Source: Bryopsis sp. KO-2023 (Eukaryota; Chlorophyta; Ulvophyceae; Bryopsidales; Bryopsidaceae). From it: DNA of 64,000 nt. Under the pieces are notes generated by a model. The model had not been told where the DNA came from and did no database searches. It saw only the letters and a program-made list of their open reading frames with translations. Positions 37,501 to 48,311 of this stretch are shown here, piece after piece (position 1 is the first letter of the stretch; each line of letters starts with the position of its first letter). The stretch lies in NCBI GenBank assembly GCA_030272585.1, contig BSYQ01000004.1, forward strand, positions 62,001 through 126,000. The letters are read 5' to 3'. The translations under genes were made by a program, and so were the position numbers.

Positions 37501-38099
37501 CATTGTTCGCCAACAATTTGGCGCCACATTTTTCCAAACGAAATGGAGGAAATCCCAAAGGACCCTCCAAGAGATTTCCTCCCAAACGACGTCATGGTGC
37601 TTTTTGATCAGGAATCGGCCTAAAAAAGTTTTTGAAAATTTATCATGTGCGGAGCAAACCCTCGATACTGTGAATCGATCCATGTTAGATGAGTGGGGGT
37701 GAAAACCCAAATTCCAAAGAGCATTCTTCTTAAAAAAAGGCAGTGGTGGAAGGTGTGCAATATCAAGGGGATATCAATCACTCACTCTTTCTGTTTCACT
37801 CTTTTCTTGCGACAAGTGGAAAAGAATTAAGACAAAGATAGAAGTTGGTCCAACCACAACGATGCAAAAACACTCATGGACTGGATAAGAACTCCAGAAC
37901 AAAGGTTCGACGGCAAAAAACACATACCAAGCCTTCTAACGATACGGCACACGACCAGGAAATACCCAGTAGAAGTGTTTCCGAAACCAACTACTATTAG
38001 ATAGACGCTTCCTCTGTTTTCACAGCTCACCTTGGAAAGAAATCCAGTTTTCGCGAACCCCACCCAAGACGCCGCTCCAGCGTCTAATCGCGCTTGCAT
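31537..38099 (-). CDS. Plant-type P-loop kinase-like protein (zeta-toxin-fold domain)
   Basis: Plants and algae have a host family with a P-loop domain named after zeta toxin; its cellular role is poorly known. Likely exons, in coding order: 38031-38099 (start MQARLDAGAASWVGF), one near 37480-37620, 37194-37265, 36759-36899, 35831-35959, 35518-35591, 35125-35212, 34563-34675, 34106-34208, 33485-33655, 33071-33159, 32699-32835, 32367-32448, 32000-32111, 31537-31776. The N-terminal half is helical (DVQGITDCVAAFGLDALLSQ). The catalytic half has the Walker A motif LLLGGGMAAGKSTV, then VIVEADAIKNQDIVF, VFDGTMTWLPFVEQTI, LPYRIEIVGVTCDP and GRGIWRKLRTGRGVPISSQL, in the same order as the plant proteins I recall. 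Roughly 590 residues. Exons from 33655 to the stop join in phase. The second exon's frame is unresolved. No sign of decay: an expressed-looking host gene. Confidence 0.85.
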
Positions 38100-38214
38100 G
38101 AGTGATCATAGTGGCGACATTTGTGTGAGGGACAGGAAATGTGTGAGCAACGCTGTGACCTCTGGAGTTACGTTAGTGACATCATTCGCTGAAAACTGAT
38201 TGATGGGGTCCAAT

Positions 38215-38711
38215 TCACGTAATTCTGTTCACATCTTCAGAGAGGAACAGAATCAGAATGTGGAAAATTGCTTCTAGTGCTGGAAACACAAAAACAGGCC
38301 AGTGATGCTCAGCCAAGCAAAACAATACGGCTGCCAGACCACCCACATTGACAACAAAGGAAAAAACATTAGGGAGCAATGGAACGGAAAGAGCTGCACA
38401 AACAAGTGATGGCAGCAGATTGTAACATTTTTCGGTTGGTGTAAGAAAATATGAATCAACTGCAACACCCCAACAGTGGTGTTTGCTTCGAAAGGACTGC
38501 TTTTCTGCTTTGTATGCTTCATTTCTTCTTGAGATATCTTTGTCTCGTTTGTGATCGCACAGACAAGAGTCATGGAATGACGAAAGCATCTGCACGGGGG
38601 AAAGCGTTTGGCACTGACACCACGCCATTGCTTCATAGCTTGCCTGGTGCGAGCCGCCAAATCGATCAACGGAAGATATCAGTTCACTGGACCCAGCACT
38701 CCCAATGAATT
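38215..38711 (-). CDS. Possible small integral membrane protein
   Basis: The minus strand has an open stretch ending at a stop at 38215. It is strongly hydrophobic: LSVPLLPNVFSFVVNVGG, AAVLFCLAEHHWPVFVFPAL and IFHILILFLSEDVNRIT, about three membrane segments. A plausible acceptor (tttgtgcag) precedes the hydrophobic exon near 38395. The upstream exon or exons, perhaps 38530-38711, are uncertain and no start is fixed. No family was recognised. It sits between the start of the P-loop gene and the start of the first surface-protein gene. Composition alone could explain the frame, so the call is weak. Confidence 0.3.
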
Positions 38712-39031
38712 CGTTGTTGCTCGATACTTACGTGTGAGGCTACAACCTGCGCTTGGTGCTGACTTGAGGGAGGCGGGGCACTGTCAGACTCTGCCCTTCA
38801 CCCAGTCTTATGTGAGTCTCTGACGGGGAGCTGGCGGGAGAGAAGGGGGACAGTCTACGAATCTTTCCCTTCAGTGCTGTACTGATCCCCCGCTTCAATT
38901 ATTGCTAAACCCACAATCCACCCACAATTTGCTTGAGTGTTCTGCTGCACTTGCAGGCCTGCTCCACCGTTCGGAGAAACTGACGACATTCAAAATTCGA
39001 CGCATACTTATCACAGAGTCAGGCGAAAAAC

Positions 39032-42000
39032 ATGGCCCCTTCGCGTGGCCGAAGCGTAACGATAATTCTAGTAGCAGCAGTGCTGTGCAATTGTCTAGTT
39101 CAGCAAGGAAAACATGTGGCTGCAGAGGGGAGTGGGGAGCCGGAATTCGAGACACAGTGGCCTAAAATACCTCGAAGAACAAGTCGGTCACTTTTACGAG
39201 GGACAGGTACGGGGCAGGGCGATCCCCCTGTCAGTACTTTCTATCAACCTGTGCGAGCGTCACAACGACGCCTTGTCTTAACTCTGTTCCATTATCCTTT
39301 CCGACACACTGTGGACGCGCGGGCTCCACCATGCACGTTCCTTTGTTTCAAAAATAAGTCAGAAGGATCGGAAACGCTGTGTGTGTGGTGCACGTTGTGG
39401 TTTTCCGTCGACTGCTTCGGTTGTTTGGGGTCTGCGGCGGAGAGGACACCGTTTGTGCGACTTTGGAAACTTCCTCTGAATGACGGGCGGTTAACCCACA
39501 GAAACCAGCAGTACATTGAACGCAGGCATTTTTCAGCTCGAGTCGGTTCCATCCACTTGAAGAAAATATGACAAACTGAACTGAGTGAATTTAGTACAGT
39601 TGGAATTCCTTACATAATGATCAACTTATGAAACACATCAGTGGGACTGCCAGCAAGCAAAGAACCAGTACACAAGATATGCACGTTTCTGTGTTGAGGC
39701 TTGACATAATGCTCACTTCTGGGAGTTGTGTTTTTTTTTGCAGCTGGTTGTCCTGGTGGAAGGGTCACAGATAAATTCATTTGCAACTGCCAAATCGCCT
39801 CATGGGATGATGTGAGGGATCTTCGTCAGGTACTCTTGTGGGAAACACCAACTTGTGTCTGCAGTTCAAAGATAGAATGATGGTCTGACCCTTGATGTCG
39901 TATGACTGACTGCACCAAAGCAGCTTCAAAATCAGTATGTATCATTACTGCTGGAAACTACCCCTCTTCTTCGGCCCCCCCTCCCAAAGAAATCAATTAA
40001 TCCGAGCAGATTTTGACCATTCTTTGCACTACCAGTTTCCGACTTTCGTAATTTTCCTCTGCTCATGAAGAAGAAGAAGCTATTGGCACACTGAATGCGT
40101 CTTGGAACCAGTGAGGAGACACAGTATTGAGGTTTTTTTGTCTTTCTTTGCCTTAGATTGTAGATGATCCCTCCAGTGTGCAGTGCGAGCCAATGTGCAG
40201 CGATAAGCTTCCAAAGCGCTGCACCGAACAGCCTGATTGCCCAAACGGAGTCCAATCGACTTGTGTCCATAATGGGTGTGGAACGACTGTGCCTTTCGAA
40301 TCAGTTCAAGCCATTCGAGGGGCCAACTGCAAATATGCAAGGGTGCGATGCTCCTCTGATCACGTCATGTCGACACAAATTGGATGCATACAGCAAAGAG
40401 CTCACCCCTCACGCAAAAAGATTGGAATATTTAACGAGAAAGGAAACCTTTGATATGAGAGGGGGATAGCAATCTGTCTTGGTAGACGATTGAATATGTG
40501 TGTGTGTGTGTGTGTGTGCGCTTTGCACAGGAGTTGGGTCTCTTGGCTTGTAGTCCGTTCATTTCCACCGATCAGCAAACCCACGATGCTGTAAGTATGG
40601 GAGTTTGCATCCAATCGTGCAAGCCTGAACCCCTCTCTTGCTCTTTTCCTAGCCGATTTGGACGAGCGCCTGGGGAGCTTGGAATAAATTTAGAAAAGAA
40701 GAAAAAGAAAGAAAAAGAAAAAAAAGAAGATGAAGACAAAGATGAAGATGAAGACGAAGATGAAGATGAAGATGAAGATGAAAATGACGAAGAATCAGGT
40801 GGGGTGTTGCCAATGCAGTGTGGATCTGTGCACATCTATCTAGTCGCCTAAGGAACGAGTTGACCTGTTGCGATTTGAAGACTGGTTTGGATGCAAGGAA
40901 AATTACTCAACCGTCATCAACACTCTATGGTTATTGTGTGCAGATGTATGCAAAGATGGTAAACCTGTCACAAGATACAAGTGTGGCTGCAAGGAGGTTT
41001 CCGCAGGAGACCTAACCTCATTAAAAGTAAGTCTATTGTCATGTTATCCCAGATTCAAAATAATGGAATTTTTCCAACTGAATTCTGTCAAAAGCTTTTT
41101 GGATTTTTTGGAGATGCAAGCAGCAGCCCCATTCGTCCTTTCCCTTTCATGGAAATTATAAGACTGCATTTTTCCGCTGGAAATTGCACACCCCTCCCTG
41201 TCGTCAGGTCACATCACGAGAAACAAAAAAATAATAACCTCTTTGGACGAAGCACCTAACAAATGCCATGGGATGTGTGTTTGTGATAATCAAATTGTTT
41301 GTTTCTTTAGGAAGGTGCAAAGGATTGTACCCCACTGTGTGGGGACGATAAAATTGATGATGATTGTGATAAGACCAATCAGAGTGACGATTGTGCTGAA
41401 ATGTATTGTGTAAGAAGCCGATGTGTAGCTCGAATACCAACCTACATATTCAAGGCAATCAAAAAGTTTGATTGCAAATTTCTAAAGGTAGGGCATTCCT
41501 CAATACACTGCAAGTCAATTCTGACTCCACTTTTAAATAATGGTGCCATGGCACTCGTGGGAACTTCCTTCAATTGATTTTCTTGGGGATCCAATTTTCC
41601 AGGAATGTTTCTGGCATTCACTCTGCATTTGAGAGAACCATTCCATTGTTTTTTTCACTTTTATTCCTGGACTGTTTTTTCTTGTTTTTCTTTAGTTTTG
41701 GGGGGGAGGGGGATACTGAATTTTAATGCGCAGCAGTCAGTCAGGCGAGGGGCAGAGACCTGACCATCTGTTTTCTCTTGTGTGTCGTCCCGGCACCAGG
41801 AAAATCAACTTTTCAACTGTGGCTCCGCGGTTGCAGTTGATCAACCATCGTATGAGTATGCACAACAAGGGAAATGTGTAACTGCCTGTAGTGCGCCTGA
41901 TATGGACTTGACATGCTCTTTCAAGACACGCTTTGGCGAGTCTCTCTTGGAGGATCCAGTCGTAGGTGCGGAGCCAAAAGAATGTAGAGTAAGATAAATC

Positions 42001-45000
42001 CAGATGAAGTCACAGTGGAATACATTGAGCCCCTTTTCAAGAGACTATGAGGCTTGTGCTTGGAATTAAGGGAATCAGCTGGATCTGCTTGAATCGTAAA
42101 GATGTCAGGAATTGACCTGACACTGAGTCTGAACTCCTCCAGCCCCAGCACCTGCACCAGGGCCGGATGACCCTCCAGCTCCTGCTCCCGGACCTGGTCC
42201 TGGACTGGCGCCATCACCAGGGCCAGAGGACCCTCCAGAGCTTGCTCCCGGACCTGGTCCTGGACTGGCCCCATCACCAGGGCCAGAGGACCCTCCAGGG
42301 CTTGCTCCCGGACCTGGTCCTGGACTGGCCCCATCACCAGGGCCAGAGGACCCTCCAGAGCTTGCTCCCGGACTTGAACCTGGACTGGCGCCATCACCTG
42401 GGCCAGAGGACCCTCCAGAGCTTGCTCCCGGACTTGAACCTGGACTGGCACCATCACCAGGGCCGGAGGACCCTCCAGAGGTTGCTCCCGGACTTGAACC
42501 TGGTCTGGCGCCATCACCAGGGCCGGAGGACCCTCCAGAGCTTGCTCCCGGACTTGAACCTGGACTGGCGCCATCACCAGGGCCAGAGGACCCTCCAGAG
42601 CTTGCTCCCGGACTTGAACCTGGACTGGCGCCATCACCAGGGCCAGAGGACCCTCCAGAGCTTGCTCCCGGACTTGAACCTGGACTGGCACCATCACCAG
42701 GGCCGGAGGACCCTCCAGAGGTTGCTCCCGGACTTGAACCTGGTCTGGCACCATCACCAGGGCCGGAGGACCCTCCAGAGGTTGCTCCCGGACTTGAACC
42801 TGGACTGGCACCATCACCAGGGCCGGAGGACCCTCCAGAGCTTGCTCCTGAACTTGAACCTGGTCTGGCGCCATCACCTGGGCCGGAGGACCCTCCAGAG
42901 CTTGCTCCCGAACTTGAACCTGGTCTGGCGCCATCACCTGGGCCGGAGGACCCTCCAGAGCTTGCTCCCGAACTTGAACCTGGTCTGGCACCATCACCAG
43001 GGCCGGAGGACCCTCCAGAGGTTGCTCCCGGACTTGAACCTGGACTGGCACCATCACCAGGGCCGGAGGACCCTCCAGAGCTTGCTCCTGAACTTGAACC
43101 TGGTCTGGCGCCATCACCTGGGCCGGAGGACCCTCCAGAGCTTGCTCCCGAACTTGAACCTGGTCTGGCGCCATCACCTGGGCCAGATGTTGATGCTGAT
43201 GATGTAAATGACATGGCACCATCTCCAGGACCTGATACGAAGGCACCATCTCCAGGAGATAATGATGATGTAGATGATGTCGCACCATCTCCAGGGCCTG
43301 ATACGGAGGGACCATCTGCAGGGCTTGATGATGAAAGTTCACCAGCTTCAGGGACAGATGATGACATCATTCAAGTTCCAGGACCAGAGGATGGAGATAC
43401 ACTTGCTCCGGATGGGGATGGTATTGCTGATGTTATCTCAGCTGGAGGTCCTGCTGAAGGGATGGGGTCTCCTCCACCATCTGGGGATGATCTTGGTCCA
43501 GAGTCAGGCTCAGGTAATGCTGGAGCTCCAGGCCAAGGTCCAGCTGAGGGTATCGCAACAGGGCCAGGAAGTTTACTTCCAGAAGGCTCATCAATATCAC
43601 TACTCGATGAATCTGAAGCACCACAGCAGGGAGTCTCGCCTCCATTGGCATCGACGGCAGCTCCAGTCAACTCCACCGTGAGGGGTCAGAACCGATTGGT
43701 GCCGGAGGGGGAACTCTTGACCTCAGACTTTGAACTGTACACATCTGAGTGGATGGATTGTGACCAGCTCTGCAATGAGTCTACGGCTGCGTCAACAAAG
43801 GTAACAGATGCTATGTGTAGATGGAGGGAGCAGACATGTTCACTTGATGGCTCCAGTTTTGAGCTGATATTTCAACGGGTAAGTCTCATCTCTGGGTTGA
43901 CTGAACCGTTGTCGTGTGTTCAGGAAAGGTCAGTCGTTTGCCGAAGCAGAAGTGTTGGAACTCCTGTTCCAATGGAGAACTGTGATGCAGATGAATTTGC
44001 CAAGATAGTCGGAATGAAGCAATGCGAATCAAATGCTTGTGAGGGACGCGTGCATGTGCGTTCCGGAGTCTGGTCAGCATGTTCCATGGAATGCTCAGAG
44101 TTTGGAGATACAGGTTAGCAAATCGACTGATAAGGGGCCAGATATGTTATCGGTTGCTTGTTGCAGGCAACAATATTAATGGCATTATTGCCATCAAATA
44201 ACAAGGTTTGGGTCAAGCATGGAATTAGTATGTACCCATTAGTGTGCAGAAGCTGAATGCCAATTTGACCAGTGCATCCAAGCGAGCGAAAGGGAATATG
44301 TTTGAAAAGTCCCTAGCTGATGCGGCCATATTGAATCAGGTGTGAATGTGTAGGGTTAGACAAGGAGGGTGTGATGGCAAGAAGTCAAACATGCCATAAC
44401 ACAGCCAACGGGAGGAAAGTCAACAATAACCGATGCGGGGAATTTGAGCAAAGTCTCCAGCGAGCCTGCAACACCTTTCCTTGTAAAGTTTCCCGCTACA
44501 GTGTCGGGGAATGGGAAGCCTGTGAATGTGAGACGAAATCGACGCAGAGAGGCGTGGAGTGTGTGGATGAACTTGGCAATCCCATAGAGGATGGGTTTTG
44601 CTCAGCACTCAAAGTGCCCAAACCAGGAAATCAAAAGGCTTGCGAGTGTAGCCAAACCCCATCCAGGTCTTTGCTCCAGCTGTCGACGGCTGATGTGGAA
44701 GAAGAGCCTGTTTGCAAGGGGGATTGCCCTGAAACAGAATCTGCCGATGGAGAATGCCGAGCAAGAGATAAAAATGGAGATTGCTGTAGTGGCAAAGTGG
44801 ATGTGTGTGGTGTCTGCGATGGGGCGACGCTCTTTGTGGATGCCCTCGGTCGATGTTGTGAGGTGAGCTGAAAATAGCGTTGAAAGCAGATCATTGGATG
44901 TACTGGGGACACCTAGGCCGCCTTCTTGATTAGTCACCTTTATCATTTCTTTTGTGTAGATTCAATATGATGTTCATCAGGGGCACTCATCTTGTTGGAA

Positions 45001-48000
45001 TTGCTACTACTCCATTCAAAGTTTAGCTCATTTCTAATTCAGTTCAAAATGGTCTCTAGCAAGCTTCCCCTTCTTTTCTCCAGGGGGGGGGGGTTGGCAG
45101 ACAACCAATTCATGTGGCTGGGTTCACCTTCAAATGCAACATTGAGTTTCAGAAAGAAGTGTTTCAATGCCTTTTTTGGGACGTGTGCAGACAACTTTGG
45201 ACGCCGCTGGATTATGCTGTGAGGATGGTTCTGTGGACGAATGCGGGGTGTGTGGTGGTTTCGGAGCTAGCTGCGATGTCCAGATTTCCTTGCGAGTTTT
45301 GGACAGGAACCCGGATCCAACCTGCATTCAGAATTTTGTGGAAGACTCCCTTTCACTCAGATCGGTAAGACATCAAGGAAACAAAAGCCCAAATCCATAC
45401 ATGCATAACTCAACGTTTGAATAGGCTCAGAGCATTACTTGCATGTGTAGGCCATGGCATCAAGCGAGGGAGTGGTTTTGGAGGGTAATAGGGCCAGTGT
45501 GCAATTCAGCGGAGCTCTGTTGACTCGAACCCTAACAACAAAATTCATGGAGGAAAGTATGGCAGCCAGCTTAGGCGAGGGCAATGATTGCGGGGTTATC
45601 ATGGAGGTGGCATCAGTCTTGAGGGCCCCGGTTTGCAGCAATGGGATGTGTGAAATTGGTGAAGCTATTGGTTCTCTAGGCATGCCAGGAGATGAGGGGT
45701 CATGTGCTGATGACTGCCCCTTTTCCCAGGCCAGGTGATTGAGCAATTCATGAAGTCTGCAGGAGTACAGTCATAAAGCTACGGAACAGCAAATTCATAT
45801 GTTGGGTCTAAAGGTTGAGCTATCGAGATTTATGATAAATGCAATACATCAATGCTAAAAATCTCACTTGGTCATTTCATTAGTTGCTGACTGCATTTAC
45901 CCCTGAACCAAAATCCTATTTAACCGATACCAGAGCTCAAACAGCCTATAGCAGTAGATCCCAGGTGTCTTGAGCAAGCACCAAATATATATAATATGGA
46001 TGCTACTGAACTCTCAATTTTGGAAATCTTCTTTTTTTTCTGTGGGCTTCGGGGAATCTGCTTTTTCTTGAATTCTTGGCTGTGTGTTTTTCAAGGTGCC
46101 CGGAGCGGAACGGAGCTCAATGCTCCGGTCATGGAATATGTCCATTTGCAAGAGAATCTCGATGCGATTGTTTCAACGGGTATACTGGCGACGAGTGTGA
46201 AACCTGCGCAATCGGTTTCCGACGAGATGAGGGGAGAATGTGTGTCCCAAACACCAAGTAAGATTTCTTTGGTTTACGCTTTCACAGCAGCATATTATGT
46301 GAAACCTCTGGAGAAACTGTCTAGCAAGTCTTTCAGCACAGAAATCAGCACCCCCAGGATTGAACCCTTTTCAACTTGCCCTTTCTATGACTCGAAAACC
46401 CAGAAAGTAATAAACCACGCTTTCACTAGGTAAAAAGATGTTGAACTATGTTGTCTGACTGATGACTGTCTTTTCTGTGTCGATTTTTCAGAAGCCGAAA
46501 TCGTGTTGGTGGGGCCGTCCTGTGGGCTTCCACCGCTGGGGGTATTTTTGTGCTTATCTTGCTCTGCTGCCTTTTGATTTTCCTCATTCTGGCTTGCCGA
46601 AAAAAGCCGAGAAAGAAAAACAACAGAAAGGAGCCGGTGCATTACACATCGACGCCTAATCCCTTGGCAAACAGCCGGTCCATAAGCAAATCGTATGAGA
46701 GGTTGTGGCAGGATAACTTCTACAGTGCATTGAGCAAGGAAATCAACGAAAGGGACAGCACATCCCAAGATTCAGAAAGGTAATATAGCTTGCAGTGGAG
46801 GAAAGGTGATTGGTAGAGCTGTGGGGAAAACCAGCATTTCATTTCAGCCAATCAGAACAAAACTGACACCAGGTGTTTGGAAACATCCCCACGAATTCTG
46901 AATGGGTTGCAGGGGTGCCAAAAATAATAAAGAGCAGAACGTGCATATTGGCCTCCAAGAAAACAGTTTCATGTTTCTTATCCTTGTTTTTCTGGCTTCC
47001 TTACAGAATGGGTCCAGAAATGTTTGAGAATGATCGAAGCGGTGACCTAAGCCAGTCATTCGATGACTTTGGGGGAACATTTCCAACCAACCAACCAGAT
47101 TTTGGGGTGAGTTTGCCTCCATTGTTCATGGCTGAACCCCTACCTCCTCCCCCCCCCCCCAAAAAAAAAAGAGTTGAAATAGGTCCATGAGACATGGGAA
47201 GAAGGATACAAAGGGTTTGTATGTCCAATAGTTGTCGATGCAAAAATTGGTTGAATATCCTTCAAGAGATTCTGCTGTTCTATGTTTTTCAGGTTGGCCC
47301 CTCCGATCCAGGTGGTTACGAAGACGAGAGCTCAATAAGCATGGTGGGTATACTGTCCTTTGCCCCTTGTCTTACATTGTAGTGGGAGGGGGAGGGTTTT
47401 TTTTTCTTGTCCAAGGTTATCACATGGAGGATGGAAGGTTCGCACCTAAATATTTGATATGAGGTTTTGCCCTCAAACCCTCGAATAAGATGTGTTTTTG
47501 TGAAATTGTTTTCTTTTTTTGTCTGTTTCTTTATTTTTGACAGAGACCACTGCCTCCCCATTCAAGCACCACGGTATCTGATGGCAAGCAAGTGCTCGAG
47601 CCAGGGACGATCTACGCTGATGGAAGGTACATTGCACCCTCATTATCCATCTTTTTTTCACTCTCATCTGTGCTCCTGATCAGTGTGGTTTTTTTTGGCC
47701 CCCCAAGAAATTGCCCAGCACTTTTTTGGGCCACGAAAGGGCCAAAAAGCTTTCTGATAAAATAATTTTAGGGCCACTTTTGGGCCAACGAGAATGAAAA
47801 AAAGTACACTGCTCCTGGTTGACTCTATTCCCATCCATCCAGTCATTATCAACACGAGAATGTCCCTGGAAGAATTCTGTAACCTGTTTCTCCCACTGTC
47901 AGAGAGCAAGCCGAGAGTGGCGATCCAGATGCAGTGGAACCAGCCCCATACTGGCATGCCTACACTCCATCGATGGGTTCCCTGATTGATTCTCAAATGC

Positions 48001-48311
48001 CATCGACCTTGTACGAGCATGAGCAGGACAATCCACTGGGGCAGCCGTCGTCAGGTTCCATACAAGGGATGAACCCCTTGGTTCATCCGCTAGACCAGCC
48101 AGGGGATGTCCCATTGCTGCCCACCAGACAGTCGGGCATGGCTGAGCTGCAAGCTCAGAGAATCAGAAGCGAGACTTTTTTCACTCGCGACTCATCCATG
48201 CATGCTCCGGGGCGAAACCAAGATTTTCGACCCAGAATGATCCCTCTAGAAGAGGAAGTCGCAATGAACAGTGCCAAGACCCTCGACGGGCAGAGGTCGC
48301 CCCGACGATGA
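39032..48311 (+). CDS. Modular single-pass surface glycoprotein 1 (Cys modules, Pro-rich array, TSP1-like, EGF-like, TM)
   Basis: Predicted type I plasma-membrane or wall-associated glycoprotein. Eighteen exons: 39032-39206, 39744-39829, 40157-40342, 40531-40798, 40944-41026, 41311-41487, 41800-41965, 42143-43878, 43924-44113, 44354-44862, 45191-45364, 45451-45734, 46096-46257, 46492-46779, 47007-47106, 47293-47343, 47544-47626, 47903-48311. They total 5127 nt (1708 residues), all in phase. Order: signal peptide (VTIILVAAVLCNCLV); a three-exon Cys module (exons 2-4) repeated in exons 5-7; a Lys/Asp/Glu run between them; the 60-bp Pro-rich array; two thrombospondin-1-like segments (SGVWSACSMEC, VGEWEACECE); two VDxCGVC motifs; a beta-like segment; an EGF-like exon (NGAQCSGHGICPF, CDCFNGYTGDECE); one membrane helix (FVLILLCCLLIFLILAC) followed by KKPRKKNNRK; and a 280-residue acidic/Ser-rich cytoplasmic tail. 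No known receptor family was recognised. The gene at 57397 is its paralogue. Confidence 0.88.
40497..40518. repeat. TG dinucleotide microsatellite
   Basis: About eleven tandem tg units in the intron just upstream of the fourth exon of surface glycoprotein 1, close to the acceptor ctttgcacag. Seen directly. Confidence 0.9.
42143..43192 (+). repeat. 60-bp coding tandem array, about 17 copies, in a 240-bp higher-order pattern
   Basis: Each unit encodes 20 residues of the type PELAPGLEPGLAPSPGPEDP and lies within one exon of surface glycoprotein 1. Copies at 42781-42944 and 43021-43184 are identical by eye, an exact 240-bp (four-unit) offset. The blocks at 42361-42600 and 42601-42840 also match at the same offset with very few differences. 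The Ala-Pro and Ser-Pro spacing is the kind that is hydroxylated and O-glycosylated in plant and algal wall glycoproteins (established for such motifs; inferred here). Confidence 0.92.
47681..47811. mobile_element. hAT-like miniature inverted-repeat element
   Basis: A 131-bp element in the intron between the last two exons of surface glycoprotein 1. It begins cagtgtggttttttttggcc and ends with the near-complement, gggccaacgag to gtacactg. Flanking 8-mers ctcctgat (left) and ctcctggt (right) match at six consecutive and seven of eight positions, which fits the 8-bp target duplication known for hAT transposons. CAGTG ends are also common in hAT. It has no coding capacity. Confidence 0.6.

Noticed and set aside
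42167-43207. Plus-strand 346-codon frame reading LLPDLNLDWHHHQGRRTLQ repeats
   Set aside because: Wrong frame of the same array; it does not connect in phase with the flanking exons.
41921-43370. Two long minus-strand frames (473 and 421 codons), one reading as collagen-like SSGPGDGASPG repeats
   Set aside because: They are by-products of a 60-bp repeat whose length is divisible by three, so any stop-free unit gives long frames on both strands. The plus-strand frame joins in phase with signal-peptide, TSP1, EGF and membrane exons.
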